A stretch of DNA of 64,000 bases, from NCBI RefSeq assembly GCF_051195255.1, contig NZ_JBNJLK010000002.1, positions 1 to 64,000 of the forward strand. Direction: 5' to 3'. Each line of letters begins with the position of its first letter. Position 1 is the stretch's first letter. Position numbers and translations under genes: made by a program. This stretch comes from Falsirhodobacter sp051195255 (lineage in GTDB: Bacteria > Pseudomonadota > Alphaproteobacteria > Rhodobacterales > Rhodobacteraceae). This document shows, one piece after another, positions 28,942 to 38,215 of the stretch. The notes beneath the pieces are model-generated. The model did not search any database. It was not told the DNA's origin and worked only from the letters and a program-made list of their open reading frames with translations.

Positions 28942-30375
28942 TCAGTTCGCGGCGACCTGTGCCGTGGCCACCTGTGCCGGTGCCGCCGCACGCGGGCCGA
29001 TCCCCGCGCCGGCCGTGGCAACCGACAATGTCACGTAGTTCAGTGCCTGCTGCTGAATGGCTTGCGCCAGCGAGTTGCGCGCGTCCAGAAGCGACCGTTC
29101 CGCGTCCAGCACCGTGAAGAACTCCGTGTCGCCGATATCGAAGCTGGTGCGGGCCAGATCCACCGCCTCTTGGGCGGCGTCGACCAGACGACGCTGGGCC
29201 TCGATGTTGCGGGCGTCGCGGTTATAGGCGGCCAGCGCGTTCTCCACTTCTTCCACCGCGTCCAGAACCGTGGCCTGGTACGCCAGACGTTGCTGAACGG
29301 CCTGCGACTCCGCGATCGTCAGGTTCGCGTTGTTGGCGGCGTTGAAGATAGGAAGGTTCAGCTGCGGCCCAAAGCTCCATGTCTTGACGCTGCCCGCTCC
29401 CGCAAGATGCGTCGGCGTCACCGTGCCCGTCAGCGACAGCGAAGGATAAAATGCCGCGCGCGCCACACCCACGTTGAAGACGCTGGAGGCATACTGACGT
29501 TCCGCCGCCAGAACGTCCGGACGGTTCCGGATCGCCTCCGCCGGCACGCCGACGCTGGCACGGTAACGCGGCCGCGGCTGCGGACCACCCGGTTGCAGCA
29601 TGGCCTTCAGGGTGGAGATGCGCTGGTTCGTCAACGTGCCAAGGCTGTTCACGGATTGGTCGAAACCGACCTCCAGCGACGGAAGCTGCGCTTCGGCCTG
29701 CGCCACCAGCTGCTGCGCCTGCACCAGATCCAGACGCGGGGCGCTGCCGTATTCCACCTTGGTCTGCGTCAGTTCCAGCGACTCCCGCCGGCTGGCGATG
29801 CTTTGCCGCGTCAGGGCAATGGCTTCCTGGTAATAGCGGGCGGTGATGTAGGACTGGGCGATCGCCGACATCATCGTCAGCCGCGCCACGTCCACCGACA
29901 GGTATGCCGCGTCCAGCTGGGCCGAGGCCGCCGCGCGCGCGTTGCGGTTGCGCCCGAACAGATCCAGCGTCCAAGACACGTTGCCGCTCACCGCCGAGGA
30001 TTCCACCACCGGGCTCGCCGCCTCGGGCCGCCCGCGCGAGGCCGAGCCCGTCACCGACACCTCGGGAAGGTCGTTGGCGCCCGTCAGCCGCGTGTTCGCC
30101 CGGGCCTCGTTGATCGCCTCGATCGCCTGCGCCACGTCAAGGTTACGCGCCAGACCCGCCGTCAACAACTGGTTCAGGCGAGTGTCGTTGAACGACGCCC
30201 ACCACTGCTGACCACGCGTCACGTCCCGCTCCGGCGCCGGGGCGCTGAAGGTGGCCGGCAGGTCGGGCGTGGGGGCACGGTAGTTCATGGTGCAGCCCGC
30301 CAGCACCCAGGCGGCCAAGGCCAGCGCGGTGGTGTTGCGCACGTTGCGAAGAAGGGGGGAGGGCGTCTCGCTCAT
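28942..30375 (-). CDS. TolC-family outer-membrane efflux lipoprotein (NodT type)
   Basis: A 477-aa outer-membrane factor for tripartite efflux. The signal peptide ends in a lipobox, LAGC, with Cys28. Two OEP repeats follow, with WWASFNDTRLNQLL at the start, coiled-coil helices, and QLNLPIFNAANNANL in the second. The C-terminus is Ala-rich. ATG 30375 gives a normal-length signal peptide; an ATG 27 bases upstream is possible. No inner-membrane pump or adaptor is adjacent here, so it may serve pumps encoded elsewhere. Confidence 0.9.
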   Translation of the reverse strand: MSETPSPLLRNVRNTTALALAAWVLAGCTMNYRAPTPDLPATFSAPAPERDVTRGQQWWASFNDTRLNQLLTAGLARNLDVAQAIEAINEARANTRLTGANDLPEVSVTGSASRGRPEAASPVVESSAVSGNVSWTLDLFGRNRNARAAASAQLDAAYLSVDVARLTMMSAIAQSYITARYYQEAIALTRQSIASRRESLELTQTKVEYGSAPRLDLVQAQQLVAQAEAQLPSLEVGFDQSVNSLGTLTNQRISTLKAMLQPGGPQPRPRYRASVGVPAEAIRNRPDVLAAERQYASSVFNVGVARAAFYPSLSLTGTVTPTHLAGAGSVKTWSFGPQLNLPIFNAANNANLTIAESQAVQQRLAYQATVLDAVEEVENALAAYNRDARNIEAQRRLVDAAQEAVDLARTSFDIGDTEFFTVLDAERSLLDARNSLAQAIQQQALNYVTLSVATAGAGIGPRAAAPAQVATAQVAAN

Positions 30376-30627
30376 CACATCGATCTCATCTCTGACGGGC
30401 ATGAGGAGCCCGTTCCTCGTTTTCCGGGAAGTCCGACCCGCGTCGCGTCGAAACGGAACGTTTGTTCGTATACTTTCGACTGGTCTTACGCTGGCTTCAA
30501 AGATGAGTAAACACCCCTTGAGCCTGTAAGACAATCAGGGGCCCGCAGCTGTTTCACCCCTGTTGCCTTAAGGCCAAAATGAAGGGGAGGGGCGGGTCCA
30601 TCCGGTCCCGCCGATCATCCCGGAGGT

Positions 30628-32139
30628 TCAGGAGAGAGTGTCCGGCTGCGGGTTCAGAAGCTCGTGGAAGTGGCGGGTCATCCGGTCCGACCAGGCGGCA
30701 ATGCTCCACCGCTTGGCGGACTGGCGCAGTTCCACCATGCGCGAGGCCCGTTCCTCCGGCCCCATGGCCAGCGCCTGATCCAGCGCCCGGTCCATGGAAG
30801 CGTGGGAGAATGGATTCACAGGGATCGCGCCGGTCAGCAGCACCGCGCAGCCTGCGAATTCCGACAGGATCAGCGCGCCCTGATCGCCCGTCGCCTTGGC
30901 CAGACAATATTCCGCCGCCACGAGGTTCAGCCCATCCGCCAGCGGCGTGATGGAGGCCACGTCGGCCGCGCGGTAATAGGCCACGAGTTCCGCCAGCGGG
31001 ATCGCGGTGGAAATCAGCGACACCGGTTGCCATTCGAAGGTGCCGTGCGTGCCGTTGATGCGGCCGGTCAGCTCCTCGATCTTCTGCTGAACCTCTTCAT
31101 AGGCGGTCATGTTGCGGTTGGCGCCCACCGACACCAGCATCAGCCGCACCTTGCCGTGCAGTTCAGGGCGACGGTGCAGCAGCCGCTCGAACGTTTCCAG
31201 CTGTTCGATGTTGCCCTTGGTGTAATCGGTGCGCGACACCGACACGATCAGCTGGCCCTCGCCCATCCAGTCGCGGATGGCGCGGACTTTTTCCTCCACC
31301 TCCGGCGCCTCGGCCAGATCGGACAGGTAGTCGACGTTGACACCGACAGGATTCACCTCGATCCGGATCTTGCGGCCGCGATGTTCCATCAGGGTGGGCG
31401 TGAACCGTTCTGACAGCGCGGCCCCGCGCGGCGTCATCGTGTCAGCGGTGTATTCGTCCGAAACCGTCCGCGCCCGCGTCAGCGAATGCGCAACCGAGGC
31501 GAAGTTCTGGGCATAGCGCGGAATGTGAAAGCCCACGCTGTCGCAGGACAGAAGCGAACGGATGATCTCCTCTCGCCACGGCAGGACGTTGAACATGTCG
31601 GCCGAGGGGAAGGGCGTGTGGTGGAAGAAGGCGATCTTCACGTCCGGCTTGATCTGGCGCAGATAGCCGGGCACGAGCCACAGGTTGTAGTCGTGCACCC
31701 AGACGACGCCATTGTCCGACACCTCGTTCGCGGCGGCCTCGGCGAAGGCCCAGTTCACCTCGCGGAAGGTCGACCAGTCCACGGGGTCGTAGTTGTACTT
31801 TTCCTTGAAGCCGTGAAGGATCGGCCAGAACGCTTCCTTCGAGGTGACGTGGTAGAAGCTCGACACCTGTTCCTTGGTCAGGGGCAGGCGGCTGACCTTG
31901 TACTTGCCGTAGGAATCGTCGATGTCGATCACCCGTTCGAACGCGGGGTTCGCCGGATCCTCGGCGTGCTTCCACGCAACCCAGGCACCGTTGCCCATGC
32001 GGCCCATCACGCCTTTCAGCGTGGGGACGATGCCGTTGGGCGACCGGTTCTCGCGCAGTTCCACGGTGCCGTCCTCGTGCTCCACCTCCTCGTAGGGCTG
32101 GCGGTGATAGACGACGACAAGATCGGATTTCACGCTCAT
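30628..32139 (-). CDS. ggpS: glucosylglycerol-phosphate synthase (GT20)
   Basis: A 503-aa retaining glycosyltransferase of the trehalose-phosphate-synthase clan. The N-terminus VVYHRQPYEEV with RSPNGIVPTLK and GAWVAWK is the GgpS pattern and differs from OtsA. FFHHTPFPS, SRTDYTKGN and TPLADGLNLVAAEY are the donor-site motifs. It should join ADP-glucose to glycerol-3-phosphate to make the osmolyte precursor. It overlaps the HAD phosphatase gene by 4 bases, and gpsA, which supplies glycerol-3-phosphate, is first in the operon, which strongly supports the substrate choice. A trehalose-6-phosphate synthase is the alternative. Confidence 0.82.
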   Translation of the reverse strand: MSVKSDLVVVYHRQPYEEVEHEDGTVELRENRSPNGIVPTLKGVMGRMGNGAWVAWKHAEDPANPAFERVIDIDDSYGKYKVSRLPLTKEQVSSFYHVTSKEAFWPILHGFKEKYNYDPVDWSTFREVNWAFAEAAANEVSDNGVVWVHDYNLWLVPGYLRQIKPDVKIAFFHHTPFPSADMFNVLPWREEIIRSLLSCDSVGFHIPRYAQNFASVAHSLTRARTVSDEYTADTMTPRGAALSERFTPTLMEHRGRKIRIEVNPVGVNVDYLSDLAEAPEVEEKVRAIRDWMGEGQLIVSVSRTDYTKGNIEQLETFERLLHRRPELHGKVRLMLVSVGANRNMTAYEEVQQKIEELTGRINGTHGTFEWQPVSLISTAIPLAELVAYYRAADVASITPLADGLNLVAAEYCLAKATGDQGALILSEFAGCAVLLTGAIPVNPFSHASMDRALDQALAMGPEERASRMVELRQSAKRWSIAAWSDRMTRHFHELLNPQPDTLS

Positions 32140-32912
32140 GCGGTCACCTCGTCCGGGGCTTCGGGATGTAGCTGGAAGGCGCGGATCGCCTCGGCAATGC
32201 CGCCGGTGCCGGGCAGGGTGCAATGGCGTGCACGGGGCAGGTCGCGCGTGGCGTCCAGAAGGCCCTGTTCGCTTTCCCCCACGACCGCGCCGTGCAGCCC
32301 GGTCTGGAACATCGACAGGTCGTTCAGAGTGTCGCCCGCGACCAGCACGCGTTCGGGATCGATCCCCAGCTGGTCCAGCAGGCGCAGAAGGGACGGCCCC
32401 TTCGACACGCCCCCCGGCAGCACGTCCAGATAGCACCCATGCGAGATCAGGATGTCGAAGCCCGCCTCCTCCAGCGGCGCCACGCTGGCCGGGTCATAGG
32501 TTTCGGGGTCCCAGTGATAGCTGACGCGGTGGCGGAAGGGCGTGTCCTGCTCCACCAGTCCCGGCGCGCCCTTCAGCGTCTGGCGCACCAGATCGCCGCG
32601 GTCGCCCCATACCTCGCGGATATGGGCTTCCAGTGCGTCGATCGGCGTCACGGTGCCGTTTTCAAGACCGGCAATGGTGGTGCCCACATCACCCACGACG
32701 TAATCGGGCCAAGGCATGATGCCGTCGCCGCACATCTGCGCGATGAAGGCCGGATCGCGGCCGGTCACGAAGATCAGGCCGACATCCTCGCGGCGCGCCT
32801 CAATCCAGTCATAGAGGTTTCGGCGCATGGCGTCGGTGCCGCCCAGGAAGGTGCCGTCCAGATCGGTGGCCAGCACGAAGCGCCAGTTTTTCGGGTCTCG
32901 GGGTTGGGTCAT
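32136..32912 (-). CDS. HAD-IIB phosphatase, probable glucosylglycerol-phosphate phosphatase
   Basis: A 258-aa sucrose-phosphatase-like HAD enzyme. Motif I is ATDLDGTFL (Asp17, Asp19), motif II VTGRD, and motif IV VAGDTLNDLSMF. It lies between gpsA and the synthase with ATGA overlaps on both sides, so the three are translated together. Removal of phosphate from glucosylglycerol-phosphate is inferred from position; the cyanobacterial phosphatase for this step is larger and less similar, so this would be a non-homologous or distant replacement. Confidence 0.75.
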   Translation of the reverse strand: MTQPRDPKNWRFVLATDLDGTFLGGTDAMRRNLYDWIEARREDVGLIFVTGRDPAFIAQMCGDGIMPWPDYVVGDVGTTIAGLENGTVTPIDALEAHIREVWGDRGDLVRQTLKGAPGLVEQDTPFRHRVSYHWDPETYDPASVAPLEEAGFDILISHGCYLDVLPGGVSKGPSLLRLLDQLGIDPERVLVAGDTLNDLSMFQTGLHGAVVGESEQGLLDATRDLPRARHCTLPGTGGIAEAIRAFQLHPEAPDEVTA

Positions 32913-34063
32913 TGAAACTTGTCCTCGAAATGGCGGGTGACGGCATCGACCGCCGGGTGATCCATCTGCAGGTTCATCGCGCGCGGTTCGGCGCTGATGG
33001 GCGCGGCCCAGTAATTCGCGAAGGCGATCGCGATGGGCTGGCCCTCGGCGGTGATGGCGCGGACCATCTCGCAGATCGGCATGTTCAGGCCCAGCTTCCG
33101 GGCCAGATCGGTCACGGTGATCGCGTTGTGGCGGCCCTCGACCACCACGGGCTTGCCTTCGAACACCGCGGCGTCGGGAATGCCCTGCCCCCGCTGGAAC
33201 CCGTAGGAGAAGTTGCGCGACTGGCGCGACGAACAGGTCAGGATCAGGTCGCCCAGACCGCCCAGACCCGTCACCGTTTCGCGCCGGCCGCCCAGATGCA
33301 CGGCCAGCTCCTTCATCTCGTCCAGGCCGCGGGTGATGATCGCGGCGCGGGAATTGTCGCCAAAACCCGCCCCGGCCAGGATGCCGCAGGCGATGGCGAT
33401 GACGTTCTTGACGGCGCCCCCCACCTCGACCCCCGCCATGTCGTCCGAGACGTAGGGGCGGAAGCTGCCGGTGGTCAGCGACAGGGCCATGCGCACGGCC
33501 GCCCGGTCCGCGGGCGCCACGTCCGGCTGGGTGGTGCAGGCCACGGTGACGGCGGTGGGATGGCCGGCGGCGGTTTCCTTGGCGAAGGTCGGCCCGGTGA
33601 CAGTGCCAATGGGGCGGCCGGGGGCCACCTCCTCCACCAGGGCGGACATCAGAAGGCCGGTGTCGGCCTCGATCCCCTTGGCGCAGACGAAGATGGGAAT
33701 GCCGGGATCGGCCAGCGCGCCGACGCGGCCCGCCATCTCGCGCACGGTCAGCGAGGGGGTCACCAGCAGCACGGCCTCCGCCCCCTTCAGCGCCAGCGCC
33801 AGATCGGTCGTGGGCCGGATGCTGTGGGGAAGCGGGATGTCGCCCAGATAACGCGGATTGCGGTGGGTTTCGGCCACGATGGTGGCCAGCGCCTCGTCCC
33901 GCATCCACAGCCGGGTTTCACGCCCGGCGCGGGCGGCCACGGTGGCCAAGGCGGTCCCCCAGGCCCCGCCGCCGATCACGGCGATGCGGTCAAAGGGACG
34001 GGTAACAGTCGCGACAGGTTGCGACCCGGTGTGTGGCGGGTGTGTCTGTGTCTCGTTTTGCAT
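32909..34063 (-). CDS. gpsA: NAD(P)H-dependent glycerol-3-phosphate dehydrogenase
   Basis: A 384-aa cytosolic enzyme reducing dihydroxyacetone phosphate. The Rossmann motif is IAVIGGGAWGTALA; GPTFAKE, EVGGAVKNVIAIACGI with the catalytic Lys, and GLGGLGDLILTC are all present. ATG 34063 follows AAGG at 8 bases and yields a 24-residue extension before the Rossmann strand. It opens the gpsA, phosphatase, ggpS operon and so looks dedicated to osmolyte synthesis rather than phospholipid supply, or serves both. Confidence 0.93.
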   Translation of the reverse strand: MQNETQTHPPHTGSQPVATVTRPFDRIAVIGGGAWGTALATVAARAGRETRLWMRDEALATIVAETHRNPRYLGDIPLPHSIRPTTDLALALKGAEAVLLVTPSLTVREMAGRVGALADPGIPIFVCAKGIEADTGLLMSALVEEVAPGRPIGTVTGPTFAKETAAGHPTAVTVACTTQPDVAPADRAAVRMALSLTTGSFRPYVSDDMAGVEVGGAVKNVIAIACGILAGAGFGDNSRAAIITRGLDEMKELAVHLGGRRETVTGLGGLGDLILTCSSRQSRNFSYGFQRGQGIPDAAVFEGKPVVVEGRHNAITVTDLARKLGLNMPICEMVRAITAEGQPIAIAFANYWAAPISAEPRAMNLQMDHPAVDAVTRHFEDKFQ

Positions 34064-34144
34064 ATGCGCCTTGTTATAGGCGAAGACTCGCCCGAAATCC
34101 ACCGTGCCACCCCAAATTGGCACAGGCGGGGCGCAGATGCAGCC

Positions 34145-34711
34145 TTATCCGCCCATGGTGGACCGCGCCGCGCCGCTGGACCCGAAGCCGCCTCGCCGCA
34201 TGGCATCGGCCTGTGTCATCGGGGGTTTGCCCACGGTGGTGGGGGCCTTGTTGAAGGCCGTCGCGCTCATCGGGCCCTTGCCGGTGTTGGTGGCGACCTG
34301 CGTGCCGCCGGGGGTGGTGAAACGGCCATTGGCTGTGCGAGACAGCGGCTGGCTCATGAAGCCGCCGCGTCCGCCCAGCATCTGCCCGATCAGCATGCCC
34401 GCCAGCAGCGGCATGAAGGAAAAACCGCCGCCCGGCTGCGCCTGCTGTTCGCAGTTGCCGGCGCCGTGCTGCTCCTCGCACACCGCCAGCGCGTCATAGC
34501 GGGGGGCAGTCGCCTCGTGGTCGGCCTGCGCCTGGGCGAAGGCCGCGTCGCAATCCTCGGCGGTGAAGGCAAGGCTGCCTTGCGCCACCTGCGCCTTGCA
34601 GGCCGCCGCATCGGGGAACGAGGAGGCCTGGGTTTCATCCTCCTTGCAGCCGGACAGAACAAAGGCGGCGCCCATCAGCGTCAGGGCCACGGTGGCGGAA
34701 CGTTTGCGCAT
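34145..34711 (-). CDS. DUF1190 family lipoprotein (YgiB-like)
   Basis: A 188-aa protein with lipobox LSGC at Cys22. Two short cysteine-containing repeats (AAACKAQVAQG, CDAAFAQAQADHE) are followed by a Gly-rich hydrophobic segment (PLLAGMLIGQMLGG) and a low-complexity tail rich in Gly, Thr and Ser. ATG 34711 is used because AAGG is well spaced before it. Located 5 bases after the glutathionylspermidine-synthase-like gene; the pair mirrors ygiB-ygiC of enterobacteria. Function unknown. Confidence 0.85.
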   Translation of the reverse strand: MRKRSATVALTLMGAAFVLSGCKEDETQASSFPDAAACKAQVAQGSLAFTAEDCDAAFAQAQADHEATAPRYDALAVCEEQHGAGNCEQQAQPGGGFSFMPLLAGMLIGQMLGGRGGFMSQPLSRTANGRFTTPGGTQVATNTGKGPMSATAFNKAPTTVGKPPMTQADAMRRGGFGSSGAARSTMGG

Positions 34712-34716
34712 GGGCG

Positions 34717-35922
34717 TCATCCTTGGAGGAAGTGGGGCTTGAAGCGTGACAGGTCCTGCGTGATCCGGGCCCGATCTTCGCGGATGCCAAGGCCGACACA
34801 GGTTTCCCCCACGATCCATGCCCCCAGAACAGGGCGGAATCCGTCGAAGACCGGCAGCGGGACATAGGCCTGCACAACCTTCGGATGATCATCATAGCCC
34901 CGATTCGAAGCGGTTTCCAGCGGGCGGCCGTTTTCCAGAATGTCGATCGAGGAGCCTTCGCGGGAAAAGATCGGCTTCACCACATGGCCGGCCTTCAGGA
35001 TGTCCCGCGCCCGGCCGAACAGGGGCGATCCGCCCGTGCCGTCACGCATCGGGCCGGCCACATCTTCCAGGAAGAAGGCGGGCAAAAGGTTCGGATGGCC
35101 TTCGAACATCTCCCACAACACCGGCAGGATCGCCTTGTTCGACACCAGCGCCTTCCACGGCGGCTCGATGAAGCGGCACCCCGACGGGACGATAGCCGCG
35201 CCGAACTCGTCCCGGAAGATGTCTTCCCACGGATAAAGCTTGAACAGCGTGCCGATGACCCGGTCCTCGGCGTCCAGGAACTGGCCTTCCCCGCTCAGCC
35301 CGATCTTTTCCAGGTCGGTATAATGCGCGCCCATGCCGCCTTCGCGCGCGGCCCAGGCCATCGCCTCCACCGTCGCGTAATCCTCGGCATTGCCGGCGGC
35401 GGCGGCGAAATGGATGTCGGTGTTGGCCGGGAACAGCTCGCGGAAGCGTTCGGCCAATGCCTCGTGCAGGCCGTTGAACTGGTCGGCCCCTTCGGGCAGC
35501 ACGCCCGCCTTGATCTGGTCCTCCAGCCACTGCCACTGGAACGACGCCGTTTCATAAAGCGAGGTCGGCGTGTCGGCGTTGTATTCCAGAAGCTTCGCGT
35601 CGCCCCCGTCATAGGCCAGATCCATCCGGCCATACACCTCGGGCGCAAAGGATTTCCAGCTGCTCGCCACAAGGTCGCGGAAGCCCGGCGGGATGCCCAT
35701 GCGGTCCATCAGCCGTTCGTCCTTCACGATCCGGTCCACCGCCTCGCGGCACATGCCGTGCAGTTCGGTCGCGGGATCCTCGATCCGCGTCTCGATCTCC
35801 TCCAGCGTGAATCGATAGGCCGAGGTTTCGTCCCAATAGGGTTCGCCATGCATCTCGGCAAAGGTGAACCCGGTCTCGGCTTCGCGCTGGTCCGCGCGGG
35901 GGGTGAGGCTGATCTTTTCCAT
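34717..35922 (-). CDS. glutathionylspermidine synthase family protein (YgiC-like)
   Basis: A 401-aa ATP-grasp amide ligase. The conserved segments are MDLAYDG with LLEYNADTPTSLYE, FIEPPWKALVSNKAILPVLWE, VVKPIFSREGSSI and a C-terminal VVQAYVPLP. It lacks the amidase half of E. coli Gsp, as usual for YgiC/YjfC. The real substrate of this branch is unsettled and probably not spermidine. It is first in a two-gene operon with the DUF1190 lipoprotein. Confidence 0.88.
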   Translation of the reverse strand: MEKISLTPRADQREAETGFTFAEMHGEPYWDETSAYRFTLEEIETRIEDPATELHGMCREAVDRIVKDERLMDRMGIPPGFRDLVASSWKSFAPEVYGRMDLAYDGGDAKLLEYNADTPTSLYETASFQWQWLEDQIKAGVLPEGADQFNGLHEALAERFRELFPANTDIHFAAAAGNAEDYATVEAMAWAAREGGMGAHYTDLEKIGLSGEGQFLDAEDRVIGTLFKLYPWEDIFRDEFGAAIVPSGCRFIEPPWKALVSNKAILPVLWEMFEGHPNLLPAFFLEDVAGPMRDGTGGSPLFGRARDILKAGHVVKPIFSREGSSIDILENGRPLETASNRGYDDHPKVVQAYVPLPVFDGFRPVLGAWIVGETCVGLGIREDRARITQDLSRFKPHFLQG

Positions 35923-35990
35923 AACACCGTTGGGCCAAAGCGGGACACCCGCGTCAAGCCCCAGATAGGGCTCGTGACGGGTTCACGCAA

Positions 35991-36019
35991 CTGTCACACC
36001 GCTGTGACGCGCCTGTCAC
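35991..36019 (+). promoter_or_regulatory. Pho box (PhoB site), three direct repeats
   Basis: CTGTCAC at 35991, CTGTGAC at 36002 and CTGTCAC at 36013, exactly 11 bases apart, with a degenerate fourth (GGTTCAC) at 35980 in the same phase. This is the CTGTCAT-type PhoB box. It ends 43 bases before the start of the phytase-like gene, consistent with induction under phosphate limitation. Confidence 0.8.
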
Positions 36020-36061
36020 GTTGCCGCGTCAGGTGTCGCGGCAACGAACATGGGGACCCAC

Positions 36062-38212
36062 ATGAACAGATACGCGCTTTCCTCGATGCTGGCACTGGCG
36101 GCGGCCATGCCCGCGGCGGCCGAAACGACCTTCAACCGCATCGCCTCCTTCGCCACGACCGAAAACATGGCCGAAGGCGAGGATCGCGCGCAGCCGACCT
36201 CGGCCGAGATCATCTCGGTCTCCGAGGACGGGATGACGCTGGTGTATTCCGACAGCCCGCACGGCGTCCTGGGCTTCGTGGACATCACCGAACCGTCCCA
36301 GCCCAAACCCCTGGGCAATGTGGAGATGGAGGGCGAGCCCACGACCGCCGTCATCATCGGCAACCGCGCCTTCGTGGGGGTCGACACCTCCGACAGCTTC
36401 ACCGAACCCTCGGGCCAGCTGCGGATGCTGGACCTGGAAACCGAAGAGGTGCTGGAATCCTGCGATCTGGGCGGGCAGCCGGATTCGGTCGCCAAGGCCA
36501 AGGATGGCAGCTTCCTGGCCGTCGCGATCGAGAACCAGCGCGACGAGGATGTGAACGACGGCGCCCTGCCGCAGATGCCGGCAGGCTTCGTCGTGAAGCT
36601 TCCGGTGGTGGACGGCGCGATCGATTGCGGCGCGATGCAGGTCATCGACATGACGGGCCTTGCCGACATCGCGCCGGAAGACCCCGAGCCGGAATACGTG
36701 GACATCAACGACGCGGGTGAGATCGTGGTCACGCTTCAGGAAAACAACCACATTGTCATCATCGGCGCGGATGGCAAGGTCGCCTCGGACTTTCCGGCGG
36801 GAAACGTGTCCCTGACGGGCATCGACACGGAAGATGACGGCGCGCTGTCCTTCACCGGAAGCCAGTCGGACATTCCGCGCGAACCCGATGGCGTGAAATG
36901 GCTGGGCACCGACCACATCGTGACCGCGAACGAAGGCGACTGGAACGGCGGCTCGCGCGGCTGGACCATCTTCGGACGCGACGGCAAGATCGTCTATGAC
37001 GCCGGCAACAGCTTCGAACAGGCGGTCGCGGCCATCGGCCATTATCCCGACAAACGCTCGGATTCGAAGGGGGCGGAGCCGGAGTCGATCGAGATCGGCA
37101 CCTTCAACGCCACCACCTATGTCTTCGTCGTATCCGAACGCGCCTCGGTCATCGGCGTCTATGACGTGACCGATCCGACGAAGCCCGTGCTGACCCAGAT
37201 GATCCCCTCGGGCGTCAGCCCCGAAGGTCTGGTCGCCATTCCGGCCCGCAACCTTCTGGTGTCGGCGAACGAGGCCGATCTGGGCGAGGATGGCGGCGCA
37301 CGCGCCCATGCCATGGTGTTCGAGGCCGGCACCGATGCGGCCGCCTATCCCATGCTGACCTCCGAAGGCTCCGACCCGCTGATCGGCTGGGGCGCGATGT
37401 CCGGCCTGGTCGCCGGCGAGGCGGGCACCCTGTTTGCCGTGTCCGACAGCGCCTATGACGCGCAACCCGCGATCTACACCATCGACGCCGCGCAGACGCC
37501 GGCGCGGATCACGGCGAAGACGATCGTGACACGCGACGGTCAGCCGGCCGAAAAGCTGGATCTGGAAGGCATCACGCTGGACGGGAACGGCGGGTTCTGG
37601 GTCGCGTCCGAAGGCGACGCCGAGGAGGAGCTTCAGAACGCCATCCTGCATGTCGGCGCCGATGGTGCCATCACCGAGGAGTTGACGCTGCCCGAAGCTT
37701 TGCGGGACGGCGAAAAGCGGTTCGGCTTCGAAGGCATCGCCAAGGTGGGCGACGTCCTGTGGGTGGCCGTCCAGCGCGAATGGAACGACGAGGCCGGCCA
37801 TGTGAAGCTGCTGGCCTACGACTCGGCCAAGAAGGAATGGCTGGGCGGCGTTTCCTATCCGCTGGAGGAGAAGGGCGACGGCTGGATGGGCCTGTCCGAG
37901 ATCACCGTGCACGGCGATCACGCTTATGTCGTGGAACGTGACAACCTGATCGGCGAGGCCGCCAAGGTGAAGAAGATCTTCCGCGTGGCGCTGGACCAGA
38001 TGCAACCGTCGATGACCGACATGCCCGTCGTCACGAAGGAAGAGGTCCGCGACCTGATCCCCGACCTGAAGCGCACCCACGGCTATGTCGTCGACAAGGT
38101 CGAAGGCTTCGCCATCACGGCGGACGGCGAAGGCTGGGTCGTGACGGACAACGACGGCGTGGACGACAGCTCGGGCGAAACGCTGTTCTTCTCCATCGGC
38201 CGGGTGGAGTGA
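36062..38212 (+). CDS. secreted esterase-like/phytase-type beta-propeller protein
   Basis: A 716-aa exported protein with a signal peptide ending PAAAETT. Repeated beta-propeller blades follow (VLGFVDITEPSQPKPLG, VIGVYDVTDPTKPVLTQ), and the C-terminal half has LDLEGITLDGNGGFWVASEG and GFEGIAKVGDVLWVAVQ, the pattern of the esterase-like activity of phytase family. Acidic residues could bind calcium. The ATG at 36062 is preferred over 36050 because it leaves a normal signal peptide and has GGGGA upstream. The Pho box implies a role in scavenging phosphate from organic esters. Confidence 0.82.
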   Translation: MNRYALSSMLALAAAMPAAAETTFNRIASFATTENMAEGEDRAQPTSAEIISVSEDGMTLVYSDSPHGVLGFVDITEPSQPKPLGNVEMEGEPTTAVIIGNRAFVGVDTSDSFTEPSGQLRMLDLETEEVLESCDLGGQPDSVAKAKDGSFLAVAIENQRDEDVNDGALPQMPAGFVVKLPVVDGAIDCGAMQVIDMTGLADIAPEDPEPEYVDINDAGEIVVTLQENNHIVIIGADGKVASDFPAGNVSLTGIDTEDDGALSFTGSQSDIPREPDGVKWLGTDHIVTANEGDWNGGSRGWTIFGRDGKIVYDAGNSFEQAVAAIGHYPDKRSDSKGAEPESIEIGTFNATTYVFVVSERASVIGVYDVTDPTKPVLTQMIPSGVSPEGLVAIPARNLLVSANEADLGEDGGARAHAMVFEAGTDAAAYPMLTSEGSDPLIGWGAMSGLVAGEAGTLFAVSDSAYDAQPAIYTIDAAQTPARITAKTIVTRDGQPAEKLDLEGITLDGNGGFWVASEGDAEEELQNAILHVGADGAITEELTLPEALRDGEKRFGFEGIAKVGDVLWVAVQREWNDEAGHVKLLAYDSAKKEWLGGVSYPLEEKGDGWMGLSEITVHGDHAYVVERDNLIGEAAKVKKIFRVALDQMQPSMTDMPVVTKEEVRDLIPDLKRTHGYVVDKVEGFAITADGEGWVVTDNDGVDDSSGETLFFSIGRVE

Positions 38213-38215
38213 GGG

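Noticed and set aside
28738..30510. 590-codon plus-strand frame opposite the TolC-like gene
   Set aside because: Arginine-rich GC-bias shadow; the minus strand has a lipoprotein signal and full OEP repeats.
32912..34867. 651-codon plus-strand frame opposite gpsA and DUF1190
   Set aside because: His/Gly/Arg-rich shadow spanning two well-supported minus-strand genes.
36029..38080. 683-codon minus-strand frame opposite the phytase-like gene
   Set aside because: The plus strand has a signal peptide, propeller repeats and a Pho box; the other frame is Arg/His-rich without motifs.
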